From assembly GCF_042683685.1 (NCBI RefSeq), contig NZ_JBHUOP010000003.1, forward strand, positions 545,698 through 609,697: a stretch of DNA of 64,000 bases, read 5' to 3'. The position numbers and the translations under genes were made by a program. This document shows positions 16,161 through 24,965 of this stretch, piece by piece. The DNA comes from Timonella corticicola (GTDB taxonomy: Bacteria; Actinomycetota; Actinomycetes; Actinomycetales; Cellulomonadaceae). Position 1 is the first letter of the stretch. The number at the start of each line of letters is the position of its first letter. The notes beneath the pieces are model-generated. The model ran no database searches, was not told the origin of the DNA, and saw nothing but the letters and a program-made list of their open reading frames with translations.

Positions 16161-16268
16161 ATCAACATCCTTTTAAATACATGAATATCGCAACCGCGGC
16201 TTTCCACAACGATTACGTCCCCTTAGATTGTGTCAAAGCGGCGACGATAAGTCTCTAGTGTACGGAGC

Positions 16269-18497
16269 CTAGTTCTTCACAGGACGGATCGTGAGGGTCT
16301 TGCTCGTGACTTTTGTGACCTGCGATGTTCCTTTGACGACCACTCGGTAACGTGTGGTTGGGGTGCTTTTCTTCGCTGAGACCGTGAGCTTGTGTGAGCC
16401 CTTCTTGAGGTTCTTGATCGTGGTCCATTTTTTGCCGGTCGATCGTTGCAGGATTGCCGCGGCGTTGACGGTGAACTTTGTGGAGTACTTCTTTCCGATG
16501 CGCACCTTCTTGGTGCCCGACGCGAAACGCGTGACCTTACCCTTGAGCTTCGGAACGGTGAATGTCGTGCTTTTTGTCACGGCCTTGTACTGCGAGGACG
16601 CAGGTACCGTGACCTTCACGGTGTGTTTTCCCGCCCTCAGGTTCTTGGGCAGGGTAAACGTTGCCCTACCGGACTTCAGTGTTGCGGTGCCGCGCTTCCT
16701 GCCGTCCACATAAACCGTCGCAGTCCCGGTTGGGTGAGGTGTTCCGCTGAGTGTGAGCGTGGCCTTACGCGCTGTTCCATATGCGCCTTTATTGACGACG
16801 AGTCGGGCTGTCGTGGTTTTCTTGGCCGGTACCGGTGCAGTGGGTTCCGTTGCGGGCGAGGTCGTTGGGACGACTGGTTGAGGAGTCGGCGTGGGTTGGA
16901 CCGTTGACTGCGGGGTTGGATCACTGCTGGGTGTCGCTTGGGTGATATCAATCGAGGCCTGTGTGGAGCTCAGGGATGGGATGTGGACTGTGAGCCCGGT
17001 TCCGTTGGCGGCGTTCGTGTAGGTCTCCGTACTGCCCAAGACCAAGTTGAACGGTGCTGACCCAGTGCTCGAATGGGTCAGCGTTATCAGATTTGCGGCC
17101 ACGCCATCGTCCTCGAGGGTGTACAGCCGGACCCCCTTGCCGTAGCGGAGATTGATGCCAAGCGTGTAGCCCGAGGCATAGAAGGCATTCTGGTCGATCC
17201 CGCTACCAGAGCGGTATTCGGCGTAGAGGTTCGCGTCGGTGACAGGGTCCTTGAACAGCACGGCGCGAGTTCCACCCATGGAGCTGGTTGCGGTGATCTG
17301 GCGGGTTCCCGAGCCTGCCAGAGTCGCGAGCTGGCCGGTGGGGAGGACCCCAAGATAATCCTGGTAGGCAACGTCGAGCGCCGGAGCAGCAAACGCACCG
17401 CCACTATGTGTGACCGTCAGACCCATTGGGCTGTATAGGCCCAGATACTCTCCGGACCCACCGAGGGAAGGGTGTGATGCGACGTTGGAGTGGCCGAGCG
17501 AGAAGTTGTGTCCAATCTCGTGGATGAGCGTGTGTGGGTTGTCGTTGCGCAGCAGGATCAGACCGCCGCTGTCGACCCCACTCCCAATGGAGGCAACCCC
17601 ATCCACAGGTCCATCGCATGCGCCGGTAAACACCATCATGTGACCGCTCGGCATGCTGGGGACACCTGAATACTGGTATTCCCTCCACCAGTCGTAGAAC
17701 GTTGCGGTGGTGTTCTGCTCGCCGCACAACTCATCGCTCGTCGCATCCACCCACTCGCGCACAACCTCGATCACCGGGAAACCGGCAACCCGACCAAAGG
17801 TTTGACTGTTCCAATAGCTTGCGGCATCCGCAACCAACTCCTGGGCACGCGCCGTAGAAACAGGGCCATTGGTGGTTTCCCAAGAAGTGGGTTCAGGCGG
17901 CAGACATGAAGTGTCCTCTGGGATGCAGTCACCCAGGTCGCCGTTGTAGTCGCTCGGCAGAGGGAGCACAATCACGGTCGGGTGTGTTCCCGCAGCAGCA
18001 TCAATGCTTGACATCGTTGTGGCTCGCGCACTGGGAGCGGTATCGGTCTCCAGCGCAGCTTCGGGCAGCGTAGGTTCAGCATCGATGACGGTGAGTGCTG
18101 TGGCCTGAACGTTCAACCGTTCGGATAGCGATTCAACTCCCGCCTCATCCAGAACATCGCCCGTGTTGGTGAGCGTCGCTGGAACCGTGTTGGACGGAAC
18201 CGCGACCTCAACGATGACGGGATCGCCGGAAGCCACCGAAGCGAAGGTGCCCGACTCGTCGGAAATCGAGATGCTCTCGCCAAACGAGGTCAGGAACATG
18301 AGTTCCTCGCTGTGCCCGTGCGCTTCATCTGCCTCAAACGAGTCAGCGAATGCACGCGTAAGCGTGCCTGCGATCCGTACGACCTGCGCCGATGAGCCAG
18401 CTTGAGCAACAGACGCCGCAGGCGCTGCGCCGATCGCAAGGCAGCTCACGACGATCACGGCGAGAAGACTGCGCTGTGGGGTGTGGGCGTGCGGCAT
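16269..18497 (-). CDS. Secreted zinc metalloprotease paralogue (M11-like)
   Basis: 742 residues with a signal peptide (AAPAASVAQA). It shares with its neighbour the prodomain motif SISDESG, the active site HEIGHNFSLGHSN (about residue 325, again Ser at the Gly position), a LYSPMGLTV Met-turn-like strand, and AYQDYLGVLPTGQL. A Pro/Thr-rich linker (PTPQSTVQPTPTPQPVVPTT) replaces part of the first gene's Ig region; one Ig-like repeat (HPTGTATVYVDGRKRG) and the same 85-residue basic C-terminal domain (FASGTKKVRIGKKYSTKFTV) follow. The two genes are a tandem duplication that has since diverged. Extracellular proteolysis is inferred from the motif; the cationic C-terminal domain could hold the enzyme to the cell wall. 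Confidence 0.8.
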   Translation of the reverse strand: MPHAHTPQRSLLAVIVVSCLAIGAAPAASVAQAGSSAQVVRIAGTLTRAFADSFEADEAHGHSEELMFLTSFGESISISDESGTFASVASGDPVIVEVAVPSNTVPATLTNTGDVLDEAGVESLSERLNVQATALTVIDAEPTLPEAALETDTAPSARATTMSSIDAAAGTHPTVIVLPLPSDYNGDLGDCIPEDTSCLPPEPTSWETTNGPVSTARAQELVADAASYWNSQTFGRVAGFPVIEVVREWVDATSDELCGEQNTTATFYDWWREYQYSGVPSMPSGHMMVFTGACDGPVDGVASIGSGVDSGGLILLRNDNPHTLIHEIGHNFSLGHSNVASHPSLGGSGEYLGLYSPMGLTVTHSGGAFAAPALDVAYQDYLGVLPTGQLATLAGSGTRQITATSSMGGTRAVLFKDPVTDANLYAEYRSGSGIDQNAFYASGYTLGINLRYGKGVRLYTLEDDGVAANLITLTHSSTGSAPFNLVLGSTETYTNAANGTGLTVHIPSLSSTQASIDITQATPSSDPTPQSTVQPTPTPQPVVPTTSPATEPTAPVPAKKTTTARLVVNKGAYGTARKATLTLSGTPHPTGTATVYVDGRKRGTATLKSGRATFTLPKNLRAGKHTVKVTVPASSQYKAVTKSTTFTVPKLKGKVTRFASGTKKVRIGKKYSTKFTVNAAAILQRSTGKKWTTIKNLKKGSHKLTVSAKKSTPTTRYRVVVKGTSQVTKVTSKTLTIRPVKN

Positions 18498-18633
18498 CGA
18501 TTCTCCCAGGAGTCCAAGAACTGGGTCGGACTGATTGAGGCACCCAGTACCCTTACATTCGGCAGAACGCGAACCGAGTGGGAGCAGAATCGTGCAGTGT
18601 TTTGAAATGCGGACCTGTCACCGAGGCCGGTGG

Positions 18634-19512
18634 TCAGGAAATGCGGAGCGAATATGAGGCCGCATCCAGGATCGCCGACCGCACGGTCTCAAGGGGGAGG
18701 CTCGATACCTTCCACTGCTGCCAGTACAGCGTGACATCCGTGTGACCGCCGAGATGAACCGCAGCTCCCGATTCGATGAGGGGCCGAGCCCATAGTTCCG
18801 GAACCATGCCCCACCCGAGATCCTGCAGGATGGCCTCGCGGAACGACTGGTTCGTGGGAATGTAGTTCGTTGGTGGGCGGGCATCGCTCGCCCCGTGCAA
18901 CTCCATGAACTGCCGCTGTAGGTTGTCCTTGCGGTCGAACTCGACAACCGGTGCCTGAGCCAGTGCTTCAGATGTGGGGCCGTGCGGGAACCATTGGGCG
19001 ACAAAATCCGGTGAACCCAATGCCAGATAGCGCATCACCCCCAACCTGGTTGACTCGCAGCCCTGGACTGCGGTCTCCTGCGACGTGATTCCCGCCATAA
19101 CCCGGCCGGACCGGAGCAAGTCCGCTGTGTGCTCCTGATCCTCGCGAAACAGGTGGAACGTGGCGATGTCTCGGATCGATGCGAGGGCCTCAATCACCCA
19201 GGTATCGAGTGAGTCCGCATTGATCGCCAGTGGGATCGAGGGGAGTGGAGCCGCAGGGTCCAATGCTGGTTGCAGGGTCTGGTCGACAACTGCCTTGATC
19301 TGCCGTGCTGCCTGTAGGTAGGGGATTGCCGCGTCCGTTGGAGTCACCGGTTTTGTGCGTTGGAGGAGCACCTTGCCAGCCTGATGCTCAAGCGCGCGGA
19401 TGCGTTGGCTCACCGCTGAGGGAGTGACCCGCAGAACCACTGCGGCAGCCTCAAACGTGCCCTCCTCAACGACTGCAAGGAGTACCTCGAGGTGTCCCAG
19501 ATCTACCTTCAA
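18634..19512 (-). CDS. lysG: LysR-family regulator of lysine export (LysG/ArgP type)
   Basis: A 292-residue LysR regulator. The N-terminus LGHLEVLLAVVEEGTFEAAA then VVLRVTPSAVSQRIRALE is the winged helix; the effector domain (residues 90-290) has the ArgP/LysG features QGCESTRLGVMRYLALGSPD and NQSFREAILQDLGWGMVPE. Divergent pairing with lysE, 72 bases apart, is the classic LysG-LysE arrangement, in which LysG with lysine or arginine activates the exporter. The start is a TTG at 19512 preceded by AAGGA, so translation may be weak. Direct repeats TTAAGTAA immediately upstream may be its binding site. Confidence 0.87.
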   Translation of the reverse strand: MKVDLGHLEVLLAVVEEGTFEAAAVVLRVTPSAVSQRIRALEHQAGKVLLQRTKPVTPTDAAIPYLQAARQIKAVVDQTLQPALDPAAPLPSIPLAINADSLDTWVIEALASIRDIATFHLFREDQEHTADLLRSGRVMAGITSQETAVQGCESTRLGVMRYLALGSPDFVAQWFPHGPTSEALAQAPVVEFDRKDNLQRQFMELHGASDARPPTNYIPTNQSFREAILQDLGWGMVPELWARPLIESGAAVHLGGHTDVTLYWQQWKVSSLPLETVRSAILDAASYSLRIS

Positions 19513-19531
19513 TTAAGTAATCCTTAAGTAA
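19513..19531. promoter_or_regulatory. Direct repeat in the lysG-lysE control region
   Basis: TTAAGTAA-TCC-TTAAGTAA, two identical 8-mers 11 bases apart (one helical turn), placed directly upstream of the lysG start and about 55 bases upstream of lysE. Position suggests a LysG site; the spacing would put both copies on one DNA face. Confidence 0.4.
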
Positions 19532-19584
19532 GCCAAGAATAGTTAACTGGTCTTAGTCTAGCCGGTCGTCGTACCTTTCTAGAC

Positions 19585-20199
19585 GTGTCAAGTACTGCCA
19601 TCTTCGCATCAGGTTTTGGAATCGCCTTCGGACTCATCGTCGCGATCGGTGCCCAATCCGCCTTTGTGCTGCGCCAAGCAATCATGCGCAACCACATCGT
19701 GCCGGTAGTACTGGTCTGTGCCTTCTCAGACATGCTGTTCATGAGCATCGGGATCGCCGGATTCGGATCAATCGTTGAGAACGCACCGTGGCTCATCACA
19801 GGTATGCGCCTATTTGGCGGTGCCTTCCTCGTCTACTACGGCTTCCTCGCGTTGCGTCGCGCGATGAAACCAAGCGCGATGGCAACCGAGACCGGGCCTG
19901 CGAGGAAATCCCTGCTGCCGGTACTCGGGGCGACACTCGCCGTAACCTACCTCAACCCTCATTTCTATCTGGACACGGTCGTGCTGCTCGGCTCCATCGC
20001 CAACAGCCACGGTGACGCCAAGTGGGTATTCGGATTTGGTGCCATGCTCGCGTCCATCGTGTGGTTTACGCTGCTTGGATTTGGTGCCCGATTCCTACAG
20101 CCACTCTTTGAAAAGCCGCGATCCTGGCAGTTCCTCGATGGAGTCATCGCGATCATCATGTTCACGATTGCGGTCAACGTGCTTTCACCGCTGGTCTAA
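19585..20199 (+). CDS. lysE: LysE-family basic amino acid exporter
   Basis: A 204-residue inner-membrane protein with six hydrophobic segments. The family signature GLIVAIGAQSAFVLRQAIMR is present (most members have GAQN; Ser replaces Asn), with AFSDMLFMSIGIAGFG in helix 2 and AVTYLNPHFYLDTVVLLGS in the centre. LysE/ArgO proteins export L-lysine or L-arginine using the proton gradient, mainly to avoid toxic accumulation from peptides. The GTG at 19585 is the only sensible start for the first helix. Its divergent neighbour is lysG. A GC-rich hairpin follows the stop. Confidence 0.88.
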   Translation: MSSTAIFASGFGIAFGLIVAIGAQSAFVLRQAIMRNHIVPVVLVCAFSDMLFMSIGIAGFGSIVENAPWLITGMRLFGGAFLVYYGFLALRRAMKPSAMATETGPARKSLLPVLGATLAVTYLNPHFYLDTVVLLGSIANSHGDAKWVFGFGAMLASIVWFTLLGFGARFLQPLFEKPRSWQFLDGVIAIIMFTIAVNVLSPLV

Positions 20200-20207
20200 A
20201 CAAGGGC

Positions 20208-20241
20208 GTCCGCCGCCCCCTTGGGAGTCAGAGCGGCGGAC
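20208..20241 (+). terminator. Hairpin after lysE
   Basis: GTCCGCCGC at 20208-20216 pairs with GCGGCGGAC at 20233-20241; the loop is 16 bases. It lies 9 bases after the lysE stop and before the end of the convergent DUF3060 gene. Confidence 0.6.
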
Positions 20242-20325
20242 ACAGTTTGAGGTGACTGGAATTCGGGAAGAGTGGGATTCTCCAGGTGAGCCACTCAAGT
20301 GGTCACACCGGCAGATGCCGGAACC

Positions 20326-21123
20326 CTAAGGGCGCGTGAAACTGTTCGCCTCGCCCTTTACTGAGGTCTCTTGGGAGATGCCCCCGGTCCATGCAACGTC
20401 GTTGTTGGAGCCTTCCACGGTGATCGACTCGCTCACGGTGTCTGCGACAACCTTGTTCTTGACTCCCGCAACCGCGATTGACGTTGCATCACCCGTTGTG
20501 ACGTCGATGCCCTCACCGGAGAGCAGGACTGTCCGGGAAAGCCTGGAAGTGAACTTCACGTCCTTGCCGTTGACATCGATCGTGTCGGCGGACGCGGCAT
20601 CTGCCGTGATGTTGAGACCCTGAATGACCACGACATCCCAGTCTGCGCCGGAAACCGTATTGTTCTCACCGCGGATGGCAACGGTGTTGGCGTTCTCAAG
20701 TGCGATCTTCAGGTTGGCTCCCTCGATCTCAATGGTTCCGCACGTACCCGAGAGCGTCACCTCGAGATCGAGGCCTTTGATAAACCCATCCTCGCCGTTC
20801 GCGCAGGCACCGCCCGCTGAGAAATCAATGCCATCTGCGTCAGACGACTTCTGTTGCCCTGCCCCCTCCTCAGTCTTCTCGGACTCTGCCTGCCCTTGGT
20901 CCTCGGCGGCGGCCTCGTCATCCTCTACGCCCGATGCTCCGTCCGTGACCGATGATTCAGCCGCAGGTTGCGTCTCCGCGTGGTTGACGTCGCCGCGCAT
21001 GACACAGGCGGACAGGATCAGGGAAAGGGTAGCGATGCCCGCCACTCCGACAACTCTGCGCAATACATCCGTTGCGGTGAGATTGCGGGCGGTTTTGATG
21101 GAACGCAAGATGAAACTCCTCAT
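20326..21123 (-). CDS. DUF3060-type lipoprotein
   Basis: A 265-residue lipoprotein: lipobox LSLILSACVMR, then an acidic Glu/Ala/Asp linker (VEDDEAAAEDQGQAESEKTE), then a C-terminal all-beta domain of short repeats (GTIEIEGANLKIALENANTV, GVKNKVVADTVSESITVEGS, NNDVAWTGGI) matching DUF3060. This domain is common on surface lipoproteins of Actinobacteria and Proteobacteria and has no known activity. Together with the beta-helix lipoprotein at 7.2 kb it is the second surface lipoprotein built of repeated beta-strands in this window. Start: ATG at 21123 with a short AGGAG-less leader; a compound hairpin lies upstream. Confidence 0.75.
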   Translation of the reverse strand: MRSFILRSIKTARNLTATDVLRRVVGVAGIATLSLILSACVMRGDVNHAETQPAAESSVTDGASGVEDDEAAAEDQGQAESEKTEEGAGQQKSSDADGIDFSAGGACANGEDGFIKGLDLEVTLSGTCGTIEIEGANLKIALENANTVAIRGENNTVSGADWDVVVIQGLNITADAASADTIDVNGKDVKFTSRLSRTVLLSGEGIDVTTGDATSIAVAGVKNKVVADTVSESITVEGSNNDVAWTGGISQETSVKGEANSFTRP

Positions 21124-21150
21124 ACGAGTTGTGAAGGACCCCGCTACACG

Positions 21151-21196
21151 TTCTCACTCCCGTATGGGTTTTCACCACCCTGGGTGGTGGTGAGAA
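21151..21196. promoter_or_regulatory. Compound hairpin upstream of the DUF3060 lipoprotein gene
   Basis: Outer stem TTCTCAC/GTGAGAA (21151-21157 with 21190-21196) and inner stem CACCACC/GGTGGTG (21173-21179 with 21183-21189). It sits 28-73 bases upstream of the lipoprotein start, inside the divergent promoter region; it could be a leader structure or an operator. Confidence 0.35.
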
Positions 21197-21391
21197 GTCC
21201 ACAGACGTGGTAATGGGGAGCAGTCACCTTTTCGGTTTCTTTCCACATGAAAAGTACTAATGTGGCGGCTGTATACATGGAGCAAAAACTTGCCGCTGCT
21301 TGAAACAACGACCCACCCCCGCCACTGGAACGGTCTACAAGCCAAGGGAAGTTAAGCGCCTTAGGGATCGATTGTTCGAGGAAGGCAGACC

Positions 21392-22423
21392 ATGAGTGGG
21401 GTCTATCCCAATCAACTAATGGCAGGCCCCAGAGGCCGACGCCTGCTCTTGGAAATTGCGTGCGCGCGCAATCCAAAACTCGAAGAGCTGATGTTCTCAA
21501 ATCTGATCGAGCCACTCGACTCCACGGGCAGAGCCCGAGTCGTCGTCGAATTCGCTCGATCCACTGCTCTGCTTGAGAAGGAACCAACCACGCAGTTGGA
21601 ACTCCTGCTTGCGCTGCGCGAGAGTGTTGATCGCGCAATGTACTGGCAGGCACCTGACGCCGAAGACAAACTCCTGGCACAACCCCAAGTCGCTTCCGCG
21701 CTCCGCCCGCTCGCGGTCGCGGTCTCGCCGTACTGCCCTGACTGGTGGGTTGACGCTATGGCTCCCGGTCAGCAGCGGGTCCAACCCGCCAATTCGCCGT
21801 CAATCGAGTACCAGGAGGCGTGGCAGGCGGGCGCTGGGGTGCGGCAGTGGTACAGCCAGGCCATCGCCGATGAGACCGCCGCCCAAACCTATATCCCAGA
21901 TCCCGCCGCCAACTACACCGGCATGTGGTGGTCAACCCCCGCACACTACTCGGTTCCGGCCACAACCCGAGTTCTTGACGGGTTGGGACCGGTTGCATTG
22001 TGGGCTCAGGAAGACACACAGACGCCGCAGTACGCGGTGTCCTATCCGATCTCTTTGATTGGCCCCTGCCGAGTCCTTGAGATTACGAGTGCCCACGACT
22101 ACGCACGCCTCGTGGAAAAGTATCCGATGCGTATGACGCGATCGCGCTTCCATGACTGGTATCGCGTGACCGGTTCGGTTGATGAATGGTACATCCCGCA
22201 CTGGGGTCTGATCGCCAAGGATTATGAGGCGGTACACCTGACCACTGCCGCCTACCTTGAGGGTGCAACGAAGCGGATACCGATTTCCGGTGGCTCCACG
22301 CTCATGGCCGGTTGGTCACCGGACGTGACCTACTGGGTTGGCAACTGTGCGGTCCTCGGTGGGCGTCCCGAAGAATGGCAGCTTGCCGCTCAGGGCTCGA
22401 ACAACCTCTGGCTTGCCGCGTAA
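21392..22423 (+). CDS. Conserved actinobacterial protein of unknown function
   Basis: A 343-residue soluble protein without signal peptide or membrane helix. I do not recognise a catalytic family. The first 170 residues are helical (LLLEIACARNPKLEELMFSN). The second half contains a compact Trp/Tyr/His-rich block: ALWAQEDTQTPQYAVSYPIS, HDYARLVEKYPMRMTRSRFH, DWYRVTGSVDEWYIPHWGLI, AKDYEAVHLTTAAYL and TLMAGWSPDVTYWVGN. I recall this block as widespread in hypothetical proteins of Actinobacteria. The ATG follows a GAGGAAGG site. It stands alone between a divergent lipoprotein gene and a convergent gene, and ends in a perfect hairpin. Confidence 0.7.
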   Translation: MSGVYPNQLMAGPRGRRLLLEIACARNPKLEELMFSNLIEPLDSTGRARVVVEFARSTALLEKEPTTQLELLLALRESVDRAMYWQAPDAEDKLLAQPQVASALRPLAVAVSPYCPDWWVDAMAPGQQRVQPANSPSIEYQEAWQAGAGVRQWYSQAIADETAAQTYIPDPAANYTGMWWSTPAHYSVPATTRVLDGLGPVALWAQEDTQTPQYAVSYPISLIGPCRVLEITSAHDYARLVEKYPMRMTRSRFHDWYRVTGSVDEWYIPHWGLIAKDYEAVHLTTAAYLEGATKRIPISGGSTLMAGWSPDVTYWVGNCAVLGGRPEEWQLAAQGSNNLWLAA

Positions 22424-22515
22424 GACAAAACATGTGAGCGTTCACCTATGCGCTGTAAGCGGACTTCACGCGTCCTAAAGGCAAGGGGAGCCTGCTGCAC
22501 ATCACAGAACCACAT

Positions 22516-22554
22516 GACTGTGGCCGGAGGATCAATGATCCTCCGGCCACAGTC
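22516..22554. terminator. Bidirectional perfect hairpin terminator
   Basis: Eighteen-base arms (22516-22533 and 22537-22554) separated by AAT, lying between two convergent genes. The upper strand continues with TCTCGTTC. Confidence 0.85.
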
Positions 22555-22571
22555 TCGTTCGGGGAAAGGCC

Positions 22572-23696
22572 TCAGGAGTCCTTGTCCGTTGCGTCCTCAA
22601 CGGCATCTGCCGCGTCTTCTACGGCGTCGGCAACTGCGTCAGTTGCCTTGGCGGCAGTCCTCTTGGTGGTGGTACGAGCGCGAGATGTTGCCTTCTTGGC
22701 GCTCTCCTTTGCCTCCTCGATCTTCTCGGAGGCCTTCTCCTTGAGTTCCTCAGCCTTTTCCTTGAGGTCCTCGGTACCCTCTTTGATGTCCTCGGTTGCG
22801 TCCTTGGCCGCATCGGCAAGCTTCTCACTGAGTTCACGGCCCTTGACCACGGTCGTGCCCGCTGCTTCGCCAAGGGATTCAGCGGCATCGCCGAGGGCTA
22901 CCTTGGCGTCGCTGACCACATCGGAGAAACGCAGCGACTGGTCTTCCTGCTCCCACGGCTCAGCCCACGGGTCGGTGGTTGGCTGCGAACGACGCCATAG
23001 AACGTAAGCGCCACCCGCTGCGACAGCGCCACCGACAAGCCACCACCCCTTGCTGGAGCGCTTTGAGGACTTCTCTGCGGCCTTGGCTGCGTCGGATAAC
23101 TTAATCGGGGCTTTCTTGGATGCCTTCTCGATGGACTTCGCCAACTTGTCGGCCTGCTTCGCTGCCTTCTTCGTGGCGCGCTTCGACTGCTTCTTAGCAG
23201 TGCCAACCGCTGCCGCCGTCGCAGCGGTTGCAGTAGCCGCGGCACCAGAAATGGCCGCGGGAACGCTTACGTTTTCGGCTGCGTCGCTAACCTTTCCAGC
23301 GACATCGGATGCGGCCTGACTTGCCTTCTCCGCCGCTTCGTTGAACGTGGCAACGAGTTTTGGCAGAAGCTCGTCTACGAGTTTGTCATGAGCCGTATCA
23401 ATTGCGGGAGTCACCTTCTCCGCGGCCTTTTCCACGCGAGGTGCTGTTGCCTTGACGGTCTCGTTCCATGCCTGCTCGATGCGTGGGGAAGCCCACTCGA
23501 CGAAAGCCTCGACCTTTGGGGTGCCCCAGTCCTTTGCCTGCAACGCAGCCTCGCGCGCTTTTGCGGCAAACTCCTTGGTGTAATCCGTTGCGATGGAGGC
23601 TCCCTCGGAAAGAACCGCCGCCACCTCGGACGCCTGGTCCTTGATCTTGTCGGTGTCGATCTTCTCTGCGGCCTTCGCAAACTTACGGTCAGACAT
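22572..23696 (-). CDS. Ala/Lys/Glu-rich single-pass membrane protein
   Basis: A 374-residue low-complexity helical protein. An N-terminal half of amphipathic, apolipoprotein-like helices (about 1-210, many AAxKA and EAAEKA units) is followed by a basic segment, one membrane helix WWLVGGAVAAGGAYVLWRRS (about residues 222-241) and a conserved DPWAEPWE motif. An acidic/basic coiled-coil tail follows (DLKEKAEELKEKASEKIEEA) and ends in an Asp/Ala-rich stretch. The helix-plus-DPWAEPW layout is seen in many unassigned actinobacterial proteins. No enzymatic motif is present; a structural or envelope role is plausible. It is translated from an ATG after GGAG. Confidence 0.75.
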   Translation of the reverse strand: MSDRKFAKAAEKIDTDKIKDQASEVAAVLSEGASIATDYTKEFAAKAREAALQAKDWGTPKVEAFVEWASPRIEQAWNETVKATAPRVEKAAEKVTPAIDTAHDKLVDELLPKLVATFNEAAEKASQAASDVAGKVSDAAENVSVPAAISGAAATATAATAAAVGTAKKQSKRATKKAAKQADKLAKSIEKASKKAPIKLSDAAKAAEKSSKRSSKGWWLVGGAVAAGGAYVLWRRSQPTTDPWAEPWEQEDQSLRFSDVVSDAKVALGDAAESLGEAAGTTVVKGRELSEKLADAAKDATEDIKEGTEDLKEKAEELKEKASEKIEEAKESAKKATSRARTTTKRTAAKATDAVADAVEDAADAVEDATDKDS

Positions 23697-23947
23697 TGCG
23701 GTCTCCTAAGCGGTTTTTGATTCCTCCTCCCTACTCTGCCACTTCACATGCGAGATTGCATTAGCAATCACCCGCACCTTCACGAATATTTCAACAATGC
23801 GGTGGAATATACCCGACCCACCCGAGATATCAGGGTTCGTCGCGGTCGGGTGCGAACGCAACCCACGCTCTTCCCTGCGAGACGGAGGCTCAGAACGTCG
23901 GCCTCGCGGAGAAGACCCCAGCCATCGATGCAGGGAGGAACCGTGAC

Positions 23948-23993
23948 CGAGAGCCCGAGGAAAGCAACCCGGGCCATGGCTCTCGGGCTCTCG
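23948..23993 (-). terminator. Hairpin downstream of the NmrA-like oxidoreductase gene
   Basis: CGAGAGCCCGAG (23948-23959) pairs with CTCGGGCTCTCG (23982-23993). It starts 14 bases after the stop codon at 24007 on the minus strand. The rest of the 310-base gap (23697-24006) is the upstream region of the Ala/Lys-rich gene; I see no gene in it. Confidence 0.6.
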
Positions 23994-24006
23994 TCGTGGC
24001 GTCTCG

Positions 24007-24864
24007 CTATGCAGATACCGCGCGGCTAATCACATCAACCAGCGGCGTGACCGGACGACCGATCAGCCTGACCAACGTTGAATCGGTGACATCGAGATCG
24101 CCAGCGGCGATTCCGGTGTTCAGGGCTGTGACAAACCCAGCCGTTCCCTCATCGAGACCGGCACTCTGCAGCACCGCCGTGAACTCGTCGGCAGGAAGGG
24201 CGCGGTGAGTGACCTCCTTGCCCAGAACTGCACTGAAGGCGTCAGCGATTTCGTCGTAGCTGTGCGGTTCACCCGCCAACTCGTACACCTGACCACTGTG
24301 TTCGTCGCCGATCAGGACGGCGGCCGCAGCCTCAGCGAAGTCAACCCGGCTCGCGAGCGATACCCGTGCGTTGTCAGTGGCTGAGAGCAGGACTCCCGTC
24401 TCGGACACCTGCTGCAACTCGGCGAGATAGTTTTCCGCATACCAGTTGTTGCGCAGGATCACCGCGGGAAGGCCTGAGGCTGCGATTGCCTGCTCAGTTG
24501 CCAGATGCTCAGGAGCCAGAGGTAGTGAACTGAGATCTGCCTTGGCAACGCTGGTGTACACGAGCAGGGACACCCCTGCGGTTGTCGCGGCGGCAATGAC
24601 GGCTTGATGCTGTGCGGTCCGCTTGCCAACCTCTGAACCAGAGATGAGCAGTACCCGGTCGATTCCCTCCAGCGCCGCGGTGATCGTCGCGGGATCGTCG
24701 TAGTCCAGTGGGACGACCCTGATGCCCTTTTCAGAGATCGAGGTGGCCTTGGCGGGTGTGCGTGCCCCGGCGACGATGTCACTGGGGTGTGCGCCGCGAG
24801 CCAGCAAACTGTCAATGACGAGTTTGCCGAGTTCTCCGTTGGCCGCAGTCACAAGAATGGTCAT
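24007..24864 (-). CDS. qorB: NmrA-like NAD(P)H:quinone oxidoreductase
   Basis: A 285-residue atypical SDR. MTILVTAANGELGKLVIDSL holds the Rossmann TxxxGxxG-like motif; LVYTSVAKAD, LRNNWYAENYL and SRVDFAEAAAAVL are typical of the QorB/YtfG branch of the NmrA family. E. coli QorB reduces quinones with NADPH and lacks the classical YxxxK catalytic pair, as here. It is divergent from an HxlR regulator with an N-terminal Cys, the same pairing as in the redox-regulated qor2/qorR locus of Corynebacterium, so a role in quinone or electrophile detoxification is inferred. The ATG follows AAGGACC. Confidence 0.85.
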   Translation of the reverse strand: MTILVTAANGELGKLVIDSLLARGAHPSDIVAGARTPAKATSISEKGIRVVPLDYDDPATITAALEGIDRVLLISGSEVGKRTAQHQAVIAAATTAGVSLLVYTSVAKADLSSLPLAPEHLATEQAIAASGLPAVILRNNWYAENYLAELQQVSETGVLLSATDNARVSLASRVDFAEAAAAVLIGDEHSGQVYELAGEPHSYDEIADAFSAVLGKEVTHRALPADEFTAVLQSAGLDEGTAGFVTALNTGIAAGDLDVTDSTLVRLIGRPVTPLVDVISRAVSA

Positions 24865-24935
24865 GATGGTCCTTTCGTGGGTGGTCTGTGCAACTAGAGG
24901 AACGAAGAAGCGAACAACGACATTCCAAAAACCGG

Positions 24936-24958
24936 GTACCCACTTTGCGGTAGGGTAC
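24936..24958. promoter_or_regulatory. Candidate QorR/HxlR operator
   Basis: GTACCC (24936-24941) and GGGTAC (24953-24958) form an inverted repeat with an 11-base centre in the 101-base divergent promoter region. A TAGGGT inside it could be the -10 of the regulator gene, giving a nearly leaderless mRNA and autorepression. Confidence 0.5.
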
Positions 24959-24965
24959 TGTCATT

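Noticed and set aside
22574..23680. Arg/Pro-rich frames opposite or within the Ala/Lys-rich gene
   Set aside because: They are shadows of a low-complexity gene with strong codon bias; compositions are unnatural.
23780..23977. 65-codon minus frame upstream of the Ala/Lys-rich gene
   Set aside because: It overlaps the terminator hairpin and has no ribosome site or recognisable domain.
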